Shown here: in pieces, positions 51,390-61,300 of the stretch
Position numbering within the stretch: the first letter of the stretch is position 1
How the letters are laid out: every line of letters starts with the position of its first letter
Assembly: GCA_905220665.1 (NCBI GenBank)
Contig: CAJNAR010000019.1
Span: 186,001-250,000, forward strand
Reading direction: 5' to 3'
DNA length: 64,000 nt
Origin: Albugo candida
Lineage: Eukaryota; Oomycota; Peronosporomycetes; Albuginales; Albuginaceae
Translations under genes and position numbers: made by a program
The notes under the pieces: model-generated
The model's database searches: none
Told to the model about the DNA's origin: nothing
The model's input: only the letters and a program-made list of their open reading frames with translations

Positions 51390-53087
51390 ATGAGAGAGCA
51401 GCAAGAAATCAGTTCCTTACAAAATGAAGAATCGAGTAGCGTTGATCCGAGTCTCACCGGGTCATCTGTAGGGCAGTCTGAAGAAGGATCAGCTCGGCAT
51501 GAGCGCGACACACGATTATACACACTCCGCGTTGCATTCGTTGGCAATGTTGACAGCGGTAAATCAAGTTTGATTGGAACTTTGATCAAAGGCGAGCTCG
51601 ACGATGGTCGAGGATCATCTCGAAAGGCGATTTTCCGTCACAAACATGAGATTGAAACCGGTCGAACAAGCTCTGTTGCGACAGCATACATCGGATTTGA
51701 CGTGAATGGAAATCAAATTGTATCGAAACGAGCTGGAAAGTCTATTCCTTCCGCAGAACTTGCAAGTATTGCAGAGAAACGGATCCAATTGATCGATTTG
51801 GCTGGACATGAAAAGTATCTCAAGACGACAGTGTATGGGTTGACTGGTATGCAACCAGATATTGTTATTGTCGTGATTGGTGCCAATATGGGTGTCAAGC
51901 GGATGACAAAAGAGCATTTGGCCATTGCTGTTGCTGTGAGTGGCATAATAGCTCGTTATCATCTTGAGAAAACAACCAGTCTAATTCTTTTTGCAGCTTG
52001 AAATTCCAATCATTGTTGCCTTGACCAAGATTGATATCGCACCGAAAAATGTTGCTTTGGAAACTATGAAAGTTATTCGCCAGTCGCTGAGACGATGTAC
52101 GTGAACTCCAAGGAATTGGCATCAGTTTGTAACTCACATCTTCGTATATAACTAGATGGGAAGATGGCCATCACTGTAAGGACTGAAGAACAGGCAGCAA
52201 AAGCAGCAGCGAATTTGATTTCAGGTCGTATTGCTCCGATCTTACCGATATCCAACGTTACTGGAGATGGATTATCGAATTTAAAACATTTCTTCTCTGA
52301 GATATCGCCATGTGCTTTGATCAAACGCAATCTTTCATTGAAATCATCAGGATCTTCGGAAAAATCCGAGAAGGCAAACGAGCATAACAAGGAGATGGAT
52401 ATCAATTTGAATGATAACGTCGAACTTCCTGTGGACGAGACGTATCAAGTACCTGGTGTTGGATTCGTCATTGCTGGCACACTTGGTCAAGGAGAAATTA
52501 AAGTGAACGATACATTTTTGCTTGGTCCGGACTACTATGGGCACTTCCAAAAGGTATCGATACGGAGCATTGAATGCATGTACCTTCCTGTCAAATCGAT
52601 CTCACAAGGTCAAACAGCGGCAATCGCGGTACGTCCAGTCAACAAGAAACAAATCATCAATCGCTCTACTTTTCGTAAAGGAATGGTGCTACTCTCTTCA
52701 AATATGTGTGTTGACAACTACGTTTCTCATACGTTTGAAGCACGTGTTATTATATTACACCACCAGACTACAGTAACACTTGGATACCAGCCCATGATAA
52801 ACTGCAGAACAATCAGACAGACGGCAAAAATCATTGCTATCGAGGATCTGTGTCAACATTCAAAACCAGAATCGTTTTCAGGGCAATTATCTGAACAAGA
52901 TCACGAAGATGTGCCGGCAATTCGAACAGGAGATCGCGCTCTGGTACGCTTCAAGTTCATTCATTCACCAGAGTTTCTTCGGAAGGGTATGCGATTTGTG
53001 TTTCGTGATGGGCAAGCTAAAGGCATTGGAAAAGTGATACGATTAATACCAATGGAGAAATATAACAGCAACGAACATAGCACCTAG
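51390..53087 (+). CDS. GTP-binding protein of the GTPBP1/2 family
   Basis: Exons 51390-51935, 51997-52096 and 52156-53087 (introns 61 and 59 nt) give 1,578 nt and 525 residues. After a polar N-terminus the translational GTPase domain has G1 GNVDSGKSS (about 53), a GTPBP-specific RHKHEIETGRTSSV switch (G2), G3 DLAGHEKYLKTTVYGLTG (about 137) and G4 TKID (about 191), then EF-Tu-like beta-barrel domains II and III (VPGVGFVIAGTLGQGEIKVND, RKGMVLLS, and RTGDRALVRFKFIHSPEFLRKGMRFVFRDG). These are marks of GTPBP1/GTPBP2, linked in animals to ribosome stalling rescue and exosome-mediated mRNA decay. Mammalian members are somewhat longer at the N-terminus. Start chosen at MREQQEISS because upstream codons belong to the divergent promoter shared with MRE11. 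Confidence 0.9.
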
Positions 53088-53904
53088 ATATTCAATCGAT
53101 CAGGTGTAATAGTGGAGAGCTTATAGATCGTCCAGGAAGCGGCGCGATGCGAATTCAAGTTTGCACGGATGTTCTCATAAAAGAAGTCTCCTCCATCGAA
53201 TTCAAGTGCAAGGCCTGACAAGAAGATCAAGATTCTATTCAATCAAACTCTCGACATCTTTTGGTTTCATACTCCAGAAACACTGAGAATTGGTCCACAC
53301 ATTTCGCTGGGAAGGACACTCACAATGCAACTTCTACATCACTCGATAGCATCGAGATGACGTCTTCGTGTCTCAAATCGATGGTTAACATATTCTGTTC
53401 AGAATTTCTCTTGGGGTTGCTCCATATCGCAGAAATGTTATTATGGCAGGTATATTTGGCGGAGAGAAGCTTATGTGATCCTTTTTCGTCTTAGAATTTG
53501 GCCGGGACAGCACGTTAATGAATGTTTATGATATGAATATATATGTATATGCACATACAACTCAAAGCCAGCGAAAGGAGGGCTCGTTTTGTGGAACAAA
53601 ATTTTTTTGGATACACGCCGATCATACGATGTTGCGATTTACAATTATGAAGAGACATCTCAGCCGGTCACGATTCTGTAACAAATCAGTTTTTACGTCT
53701 TGCATCCCGCCATAGAGCATCGTTCAAAGCTAAAGGAGTCAGTAAGGCTGAGTGTGTATTCCCAAAGTACGACAAAATTTTTTTTGACGCTGTCATGAAG
53801 ACGCTCCCGGTTACCCCTGGGTGGATTGGTGAGCTAGCATAAATACATCACGAGGTTGGAGTTCCAGTAAGAACTTTGCATTGTCTCATTTATAAATTTG
53901 CCAT
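53088..53904. other. Gene-poor gap with possible exon relics on the minus strand
   Basis: No confident gene. On the minus strand around 53500-53130 there are splice-like signals (GTGAGTGTCC; several ..CAG) and a segment reading LALEFDGGDFFYENIRANL, which looks protein-like, but I could not assemble an open spliced frame or assign a family. The plus-strand frames are short and featureless. Confidence 0.35.
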
Positions 53905-54279
53905 CTACTTTTCCCGTGACTGCAGTAGCCCATGCTCATTGGCGAAAGTTTTGCTGTTGGAAACACGTACTACTGTGCAGAGGCACTTAATCGCCGTCAT
54001 TGTCTTTGCGTACTTCGACTCGCCGTTGTTGATAATCCTTTTAATAAATGCATCTCTCTCACGCATTTTTGCGCTGTGGTCCTTAAGCAACCGCTCGATA
54101 AAAGCATTTTTTTCGCTTATTTGAGCGGTATGATTATCGACCAAACGCTCAATCATCGCGTCTTTCTCCCGCAATTGCCCATTTTTTGTATTAATTGACC
54201 GCTCAATCATTGCGTTTTTGTGAGATAATTGCTCACGTTGACGATCGATTTCGGCGCAAAGAGTTTTTACGTCCGTCAT
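53905..54279 (-). CDS. Small coiled-coil protein with four 18-residue tandem repeats
   Basis: 124 residues from the ATG at 54279 (an ATG three codons earlier, 54288, is also possible). The core is four consecutive 18-residue repeats of the form (E/H)K(D/N)A(M/F)IERLx(D/N)xxAQIxx: copies start HKNAMIERS, EKDAMIERL, EKNAFIERL and ERDAFIKRI. These predict a continuous amphipathic helix or coiled coil. A basic, partly Cys-containing tail of about 30 residues follows (YAKTMTAIKCLCTVVRVSNS). No signal peptide or membrane helix. Similar EKD-type repeat coils occur in many unrelated proteins, including proteins of large DNA viruses and mobile elements, so origin cannot be judged. It could also be one exon of a larger gene. 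Function unknown. Confidence 0.5.
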   Translation of the reverse strand: MTDVKTLCAEIDRQREQLSHKNAMIERSINTKNGQLREKDAMIERLVDNHTAQISEKNAFIERLLKDHSAKMRERDAFIKRIINNGESKYAKTMTAIKCLCTVVRVSNSKTFANEHGLLQSREK

Positions 54280-55303
54280 TCTGTGCAAACTGAAGAATGG
54301 AGAACGTACATAGTAGCATTGTACAGTTGGGGAGAAGCAGTTGACAAATATTCTTGCAAAAATGGTTGTATCTTGTCGATTGAAGGGATGGCAACGGCCT
54401 ATCTGGGAGATTGCCTAAACCGTCTGATGCTGGCTGCTCTTCAATCCCATAAAACGAACCTCGTTGCCGCCGCAAAAGTGCCGTAAATAGATTTGAAATG
54501 AAAAAATGTGTGCGTCCCAGAGCCAAAATACAAGCTGCGTTCAATTGCAAAAGCTTGATTTACTGTCTCATAAGCTATTTTTTTACAAGGATTCCATTTA
54601 CACTGTTTCTCTGGTTCTTTAACTACCTTCCTTATCCTATCATGAGGCCTTTGCCGTGATGACTTGAGTCTGGCTTCAAATGGATCGTAAGCTATTATAA
54701 TTTATGTTGGCGCCTTGCTAGAGAAGATAGAATGGAATTTCAGGCACCAGTCATGACTAAATACTTTAAATCTATCCGTACCATGTCGAAAAAATAGACA
54801 TAGGATCCTAATTTGACAAGACTCAAATAGTCTGGCCATTGATGATCGACTCCGATTGTATCCTGGTCAAGCATAGCTGCGCGATCTCCGATGATGTTAT
54901 GTTGACACCGCCAGAATTATCTGTCGATAGAAACACATGTACGTCACTAAATGTTTGTTTTTGTAATGCGGGAGTGCTATACAGTAGCGGGTCTAAAAGA
55001 GTTGAGTCATGGTTTCAAAAAATAGTTTTACAAGGGAAAAAGTCATGAAGGGTGCTGGGCAACTCCTGTCAGGCCTTACAACAGTCGTGACATTGATTGC
55101 TCGACCATTGAGATCGGAGAAACCAAAAGCATGTTCCAACAATCCCGTTGATACAACGTATTTGGACGTGGATCGTTCCACTTTGTAGTTCCCATGTTGG
55201 CAATATACAGCACGACGTGCGCAAGTGATTGAGAGAAAAACGCTTGGCGATAAAATTGAACCCAAAAAGGGATGACACATGAATAAAATATGCGATTTGG
55301 CAG
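54280..55303. other. Gene-poor gap before the inositol phosphatase gene
   Basis: About 1 kb with only short open frames (54229-54486 plus; 54233-54550 minus; 54993-55280 minus) that show no motif. The minus-strand frame at 54233-54550 overlaps the presumed upstream region of the coiled-coil gene. Nothing else recognised. Confidence 0.4.
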
Positions 55304-58015
55304 CTATGCGATTTTGGTTGTTAAGAAATAAACTAGTAATTTGTCCATTTTTCCGGCACGAATGGCTGATTCCTGCTGAGCTTGCTCTTGTTCACGAGCG
55401 TTTCTTCGTAGCGTCTCCTCCAAAGGTATGATGTCCGACACAACCGGGAGCGGATCACCAGCAAGTGGAATCATGGCTGTATCTTTGTGTGCAGAAGACG
55501 AAGAGGAAGGACCGGTGGTGTTGGATGATGCGTTAGAGTGAGTCGATCGGGTACTAGACGGCACTCTAATATCCTGAAACTCAAGTAAGTCCACAGAATC
55601 GCTCGTATTCGTGACTGTGAAAGTGCTCGTTGACGCAGATGTGACCATTCCGGATGGAATCGAGTACTGTCGATAAGCTCGAGGTCTATATTGAGCAACC
55701 AAACTTCGACTAAAGACGTACGACAGCTTTTCTGGCGTAAGCATGTTGCTTTGTTGATGTACCAGGACTTCCTTCATGAATGCCAGGATGTAGATAAAAA
55801 GATTGTATCGCAATGGTGGTAGTGCATGTAGCAGTTGACGGCACGTTTGCGCAATATTTCCATGCCCATTAGCGTAAGCGTGTAACAGATGTTCTTCTCG
55901 GATGACATTTCCGTTCAGCGATTGTAGAAATGTAAGGAGAACTTCGGCCATAGAGGGAGCAGTATGTGGTGGAAATGCAGATCCAGTATCCAACGCTTCC
56001 CTCAAAGCTTGTATCTCTACAGGATTCCCCGTCTCAACAAACAGATTTTTTTCGCTCAAAGAAAACTGATACAAATCATCAATCATACGCCAGAGTTCCT
56101 TTGGTATCTGCTGATGGTGGGCATCACAGGTCACTTTCGTCAATTGAGCGCGTCGAATAGGCTCATTATACTGCACAAGCTGCTCAATGGAGCATCCAAA
56201 GCAAGACATTTGATAATCGCCAGAAATGGCGAGAAAGAAGTCGCGGCCATTCTCAACTCGTAGAATTAGCGTGTCCTCCAACGACTCGCTACCTTCTGCA
56301 AGTTTCTGCGCAGCATCAATATCAACCATCGTATCCATCCGAATCTCTACACTTTCTGTCGGTAGTATCATTCCGTAGCTTGGTGTGACTGAAATCCAGT
56401 TCTTGCAAATTCGAGTATCTTCTAATTTGGGTATGAATCGAAAGTGAGCGACGACATTGCCAATATTTTCGAGAACAAAACGTTTGTGCTGTGGCACTTG
56501 GAATTGAACGTTTGTGAACTGGAATACACCCGTACATTGCACAAGTGAGCGAGAGAGCGTCTTATCCGAGAATGGAGAATCCTCGGCAGCGTGATGAAGC
56601 ATCACTACTTTTGGCATGTTTTCGTTCTCCCATCGATCCAGTTGATAGATTATTTCCTTCGTGACGGCTTGTTTCTTTGCTTCTATCTGCTGTTTGATCT
56701 TCACCGTAAAGTGTGCATGCACGGGCTTATGATCCGAAATATCGAGATCCATCATTGCATCATACTTCACATTCTTAACGTGAGTTGGGCATTTAGATTT
56801 CCATAATACGCGATCACACCACGCGGGTGCTCTTATCTTCTTTTCTGGCCTTCTGTCGTAGCGATTCGTGCCAGCCTGGAACTTGTACGTTGGTGGAAAA
56901 TTGATGGAAGCTTCTTCAAAGCCGTAAAATACATTCCCTCGTTTTCTTTCGATTAATAGTTGATCACGAGGTAGTAACCTCTCACAGGACTGAGAGGATT
57001 CGGCCAATTGTAAACACTCTTCTGTCGAGATATCATCAGTGATACGATAATTCAAATCGCCGGCCCAAAAAACAAAATCATGATGAAGAATGGATGGTTC
57101 CCTTGAGAAGAACTGCGTGGCAGTTTCATTTTTAAAAACAAAGTGCTCATTTTCTTTTTCAAAATCCACTTTAGATAATATGTTGTGGTAGTCCGCATTT
57201 CTGCCAGCAATATTATCGCGATGAGCGGCAAGATGTGAGCAAACAAAACATAAACTGCTGTCATAAAAGCTCATTCGAATGGCAGCACCGCCTTTGTTAC
57301 CCATCATTCCCATGATACCGACTCCTGCTGTCGCTCCTGCGACTTCTTTCACATGTTCCCAATGCTCTTTCCTAACAAACACAAGAAGAGAGATGCCAAC
57401 CAAATGCTTCTCCAGTACAGGTTTGTACTGATTCTCCGACTCAAACTGAGTGTTGAGTGCATGCAAGATTGTTTCTTCCCAGGCAAGGCTGCGTTGCACC
57501 GAATGATTATTTACCACTACATTGACTGCATTTAGATCCACGATTTCTTGCAGCCCAATTGCGACGATATCCGGAGAAAAAGGCTCGTTTATGTGACGAC
57601 TTCCTCTAACCCACTGCGCAATTTTATGAGCTTCCGTTAAAGCCAAAGGTTTCTTTGCGTTGACATTCCAGGTACCCACGACAACAATGGTATCATGAAA
57701 ACAAGTGTAGGTAGATTCTCGAAGATGTAGCTGCTGTTTGATCCAGTCATCGCGGATGAAAGACATGACCACAGGATTATGATAGCGTCCATCCGCTGCA
57801 AGAACCGCATCGCCCACGGTAGGAAGAAGAGAATATGAAGACGATGATATAGTTGAAAGGTCTGAATTATCGGAATTTGGAGCAGAAGATGAGGATTTAT
57901 GCATTGGATTCCACTCGGTACTTTTCTGTGAGGAGCATCTCACATCCATTACTTCGTTTGTGTTCTGAGATTTTTCCACTCGAATTGAATCAGTCTCGTC
58001 GGATGCAACGTGCAT
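55304..58015 (-). CDS. OCRL/INPP5B-type inositol polyphosphate 5-phosphatase with RhoGAP domain
   Basis: 903 residues, single exon. A polar N-terminus of about 100 residues is followed by the IPPc catalytic domain (about 108-430) with GTWNVNAKKP, IVAIGLQEIVDLNA, GNKGGAAIRMSF, FWAGDLNYRI, PPTYKF and RAPAWCDRVLW, containing the Asp/His/Asn residues of the Mg-dependent 5-phosphatase. An ASH/immunoglobulin-like domain follows (about 460-600, VLENIGNVVAHFRFIPK, WISVTPSYGMI), and then a RhoGAP-like domain (about 630-790, PHTAPSMAEVLLTFLQS, LRYNLFIYILAFMKEVL). The order IPPc-ASH-RhoGAP is unique to OCRL and INPP5B. These dephosphorylate PI(4,5)P2 on endosomes, Golgi and cilium base. No N-terminal PH domain was recognised. 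The last 130 residues are Ser/Thr-rich, then end in a short charged helix. Confidence 0.94.
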   Translation of the reverse strand: MHVASDETDSIRVEKSQNTNEVMDVRCSSQKSTEWNPMHKSSSSAPNSDNSDLSTISSSSYSLLPTVGDAVLAADGRYHNPVVMSFIRDDWIKQQLHLRESTYTCFHDTIVVVGTWNVNAKKPLALTEAHKIAQWVRGSRHINEPFSPDIVAIGLQEIVDLNAVNVVVNNHSVQRSLAWEETILHALNTQFESENQYKPVLEKHLVGISLLVFVRKEHWEHVKEVAGATAGVGIMGMMGNKGGAAIRMSFYDSSLCFVCSHLAAHRDNIAGRNADYHNILSKVDFEKENEHFVFKNETATQFFSREPSILHHDFVFWAGDLNYRITDDISTEECLQLAESSQSCERLLPRDQLLIERKRGNVFYGFEEASINFPPTYKFQAGTNRYDRRPEKKIRAPAWCDRVLWKSKCPTHVKNVKYDAMMDLDISDHKPVHAHFTVKIKQQIEAKKQAVTKEIIYQLDRWENENMPKVVMLHHAAEDSPFSDKTLSRSLVQCTGVFQFTNVQFQVPQHKRFVLENIGNVVAHFRFIPKLEDTRICKNWISVTPSYGMILPTESVEIRMDTMVDIDAAQKLAEGSESLEDTLILRVENGRDFFLAISGDYQMSCFGCSIEQLVQYNEPIRRAQLTKVTCDAHHQQIPKELWRMIDDLYQFSLSEKNLFVETGNPVEIQALREALDTGSAFPPHTAPSMAEVLLTFLQSLNGNVIREEHLLHAYANGHGNIAQTCRQLLHALPPLRYNLFIYILAFMKEVLVHQQSNMLTPEKLSYVFSRSLVAQYRPRAYRQYSIPSGMVTSASTSTFTVTNTSDSVDLLEFQDIRVPSSTRSTHSNASSNTTGPSSSSSAHKDTAMIPLAGDPLPVVSDIIPLEETLRRNAREQEQAQQESAIRAGKMDKLLVYFLTTKIA

Positions 58016-58360
58016 CTTTTATGATCGAAGGTCGAGCCCGAGAAGCTCGCAAAGAACATAAATTGACCGTTGCGACCGTTACTATTTGATTGTGAATGAA
58101 TTCCATACACCGTAATTTCGGCATGTCGAATCAACCGAATTTATGTTAACACGTTAAAATTCAAAGTGTAGTCCAGAAATTCGAAAACTGGCAAGTGTGC
58201 GTTGCAGTTTGCGATAAAATAACAGCTTACAAAACCGAAAACGTATCATTTACACGTCGTATCTCCGCCTACCCGACTACAGTCGATATCGGTTGAAAGA
58301 AGCAAGTACGAGCCGATCTTATAATCAATTCATATCTGATACTCATGTACTCATCGACCT
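58016..58360. other. Intergenic region between the 5-phosphatase and ABC transporter genes
   Basis: 345 bases between the start of the phosphatase gene and the stop of the ABCA gene, both on the minus strand. No gene seen; presumed promoter of the phosphatase and 3' UTR of the transporter. Confidence 0.4.
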
Positions 58361-61300
58361 TTAAACACCGACCAGCCCGCGTGCAACTTCCACCTCTTCG
58401 CCTTGTTGTGATGCAAAGTAGTTGAATATCTGCTCAAGAGTTGTCTGCGAAACAGCATACTCACGTATGTGGCACTCATCTTTTCCCTTCTCAATGCATT
58501 TGAAGACATTGGAGAGTCGTAATGCTACGTTAGGGTCCCCAGTAAGCCTGTAACGGCTCAGGTCATTTTGACGTTCGAGTAATTCCACGCTCGATGGACC
58601 AAATGAGGATTTCAAGAATGAGTCCATCGCGAGAAATCGTGCTTCTGTCAACCACCAGGAGCAAAATTGCTCCGGTCGAATTAATCCATCTCTCTCGATT
58701 ATCGATGCAACGATGTATCCCGTCGAGTGCTTTGAAGTGATCTTGTCAAACCAGGATGAATCACCCAAGCGGTCACAAGCATCAAGTAGATGATCCTTGG
58801 AGATCTCAGCCCCTACCTCACCTTCCGAGAGCTGAAATCGATCCTGAGCGAGTTTTAATACCTCTGACATTGTAGGCTGTTGAAGTTTGACTTCGAGCAT
58901 GACGCCGTTTCCATAGCGAGATTTCAAATGCTGAACGCTTCCTAAACACCGCAAACGGCCACCCACCATAATGCCAACCCGCGTGCATAAAGCTTCACAT
59001 TCTTCCATGCTGTGAGTCGTGAGTACAATCGTCGACTCTTTTGTATGTGTGGAAATATTAGCAATCACGTTCCACATGAAGCGTCTTGAGACAGGATCCA
59101 TGCCCGTCGATGGCTCATCGAGGAAGATAATGCGCGGTGACCCGATCATTGCAATCGCCACCGACAGCTTCCTTTTATTCCCTCCACTTAATGTGCCTGC
59201 TAATTTGTGCTCAAAATCGTCCAAATTCATTTGATGCATTAAAGTATCAGTGACGTCCTTCAATTGCGCTTTTGCAACACCTTTGATGCGAGCAAACAGC
59301 TCGAGGTGCTCTCGAACCGAGAGAAGTTCATAAAGTGCATCAAACTGCGGACAATATCCGATTAGCTGTCTTACTTGCAATTGCTGAGTCAAAATGTCGT
59401 AGCCCCCTAGACTTCCACCTCCAGCCGTAGGAAGTATATCACCAGTCATCATCTTCATTGTAGTTGTCTTACCAGCCCCGTTGATGCCGAGAAACCCAAA
59501 ACATTCGCCTTTGGGTAAACCGAAGGATAGATCTCGAACCGCTACTTTATTTCCTTTGTAAACCTTACGAATTCCTCGCAAAACAACAGAATCATTATCA
59601 GCAAGTCCACGCCTGACACGTTCAGCTTCGGCTCCAACATCTTCTTCTTCCTGAAATGGTGCATCCTGGATATTGGGGTCTTTGAAGACGGCTGCCTTAA
59701 TTTTCGGAAAGCTAAGAAGATAGTCAATTCCGACAGCGAGGCTCAGATACAACACCGTATCAATGGCTTGGTAAAGTAGCTCCCATCCCATCAAGTCCAT
59801 AGAATATGGGCTGCTGGCCCCAGTCAGAAGCAGTGCAGCTTTGATCTCATGCACTGATAAATTCAATAGTCCAGCTCCAAGACAATACAAAGGAGAGAGA
59901 CGATAGAAAAATTTGAGAACCTTGTTGACACCTTTGCTCGACTCGAATATATCGAGAACGAATGATACAACAAGTAGTCCCAGGCCGAAGATGAAATTGA
60001 CCATGATAATGTAGGTTTGAGAGGAGCTGTGTTCACGAAAAAAGTAAGTGCATACGTAGGAAAATGGACATATTGCTAGTCCAAATAGAAAAAAGTTCAG
60101 AACGACTGCTCCGTATGTTTCATCGGTGCATCCAATACAGTCCTTCCCTGTCAAGGAGGCAATTTCAAAGGCTTGTATCATGATAATGGCAGCCAAAAAT
60201 GGTATAATATAAGTGATAAAGTCCCAGATGTAATTGGCAATCCAAAATGCTGGAAGACTGACACCTGAAACGAGTTGTTGGTGCTTGCAATTATGCTCTG
60301 GTTGCTTTTCTTTGACCAGGAACCCAACCACGGATGTTGGGAAAAACGCAAACGCGATCACAATGAATAAGCACGATATAAAAGATAAAAATGAGCCACG
60401 AACCGATAAACTTGCTGCAGTGTAAGGTAATGGATACGAGTTTACTTGTAGTGTCAATGGCGATGATGTTGAAGTGCGAGATATAACTCTACCATTATTG
60501 GAGAGTAATCGATACAAAGCCTGGTCTATCTGAGCCTTAAAAAGCACAGCAGCATGAGCAACACTGGTGTTAATAGAGGTGTGATATCCAAATACGTGGT
60601 CTACTTCTGATGCATGGATGAGAAACCCTCCATATTGGCCAGGATAAGGCTTGGTGCGGACATTTTCAGTAGTGCCCGAGACTTCGCCAAAGCCCCTTGC
60701 ATAAACTTTTTCTCCAAAGCGCAAGCAATATCCGGTAGAATCTGTTGCATTGAAACTCGGAGGACTATACTCTACGCCAAAAACTTGTGCTTGAGGTGAT
60801 GGATAAGGTGGACTTCGAAAGCTTTCGTTGCTTATTGCATCAGTAATTCCACCAGTGTATAACCGACTCATAACTTGAGAGCACATATTACCCTCATCTG
60901 ATCCGTGACAGTAATATGGCACAATCATGTCGCTCCCAAATCGGAGCTTGTCCGATGTCACGGCAAGTTTTTCATCATTCTTTGTCAAGGAGCTACTTTT
61001 CAGGATAATAAAGCCTGCTAATAGAAGTGCCACCGGAAGAAGCCCACTGAAGATAACAACTCGGCGGTCACGTTTTGCGATCCGAAAGCGTTTCAGGATT
61101 AGAGCTTCTAGATGACCCAGGAATTTCGCTCTACTTCCGAGTTCTGGTTGAGATTGCGCAGGTGCAGATTGATGTGTCGGAGGTGCTCTAACTTCTTTCT
61201 CCAATGTGTGTTGATTGGATTCATCTGATGCTTCAGCAACTTTAATAAAGACCTCCTCGAGTGTAGTCACTGAGATCCCATAGGAAAGCAATCCAAGTTC

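Noticed and set aside
53905..54279. KilA-N/Bro-type viral gene
   Set aside because: Only the repeated EKD-type coil is present; no KilA-N or other viral domain is seen, so viral origin is not supported.
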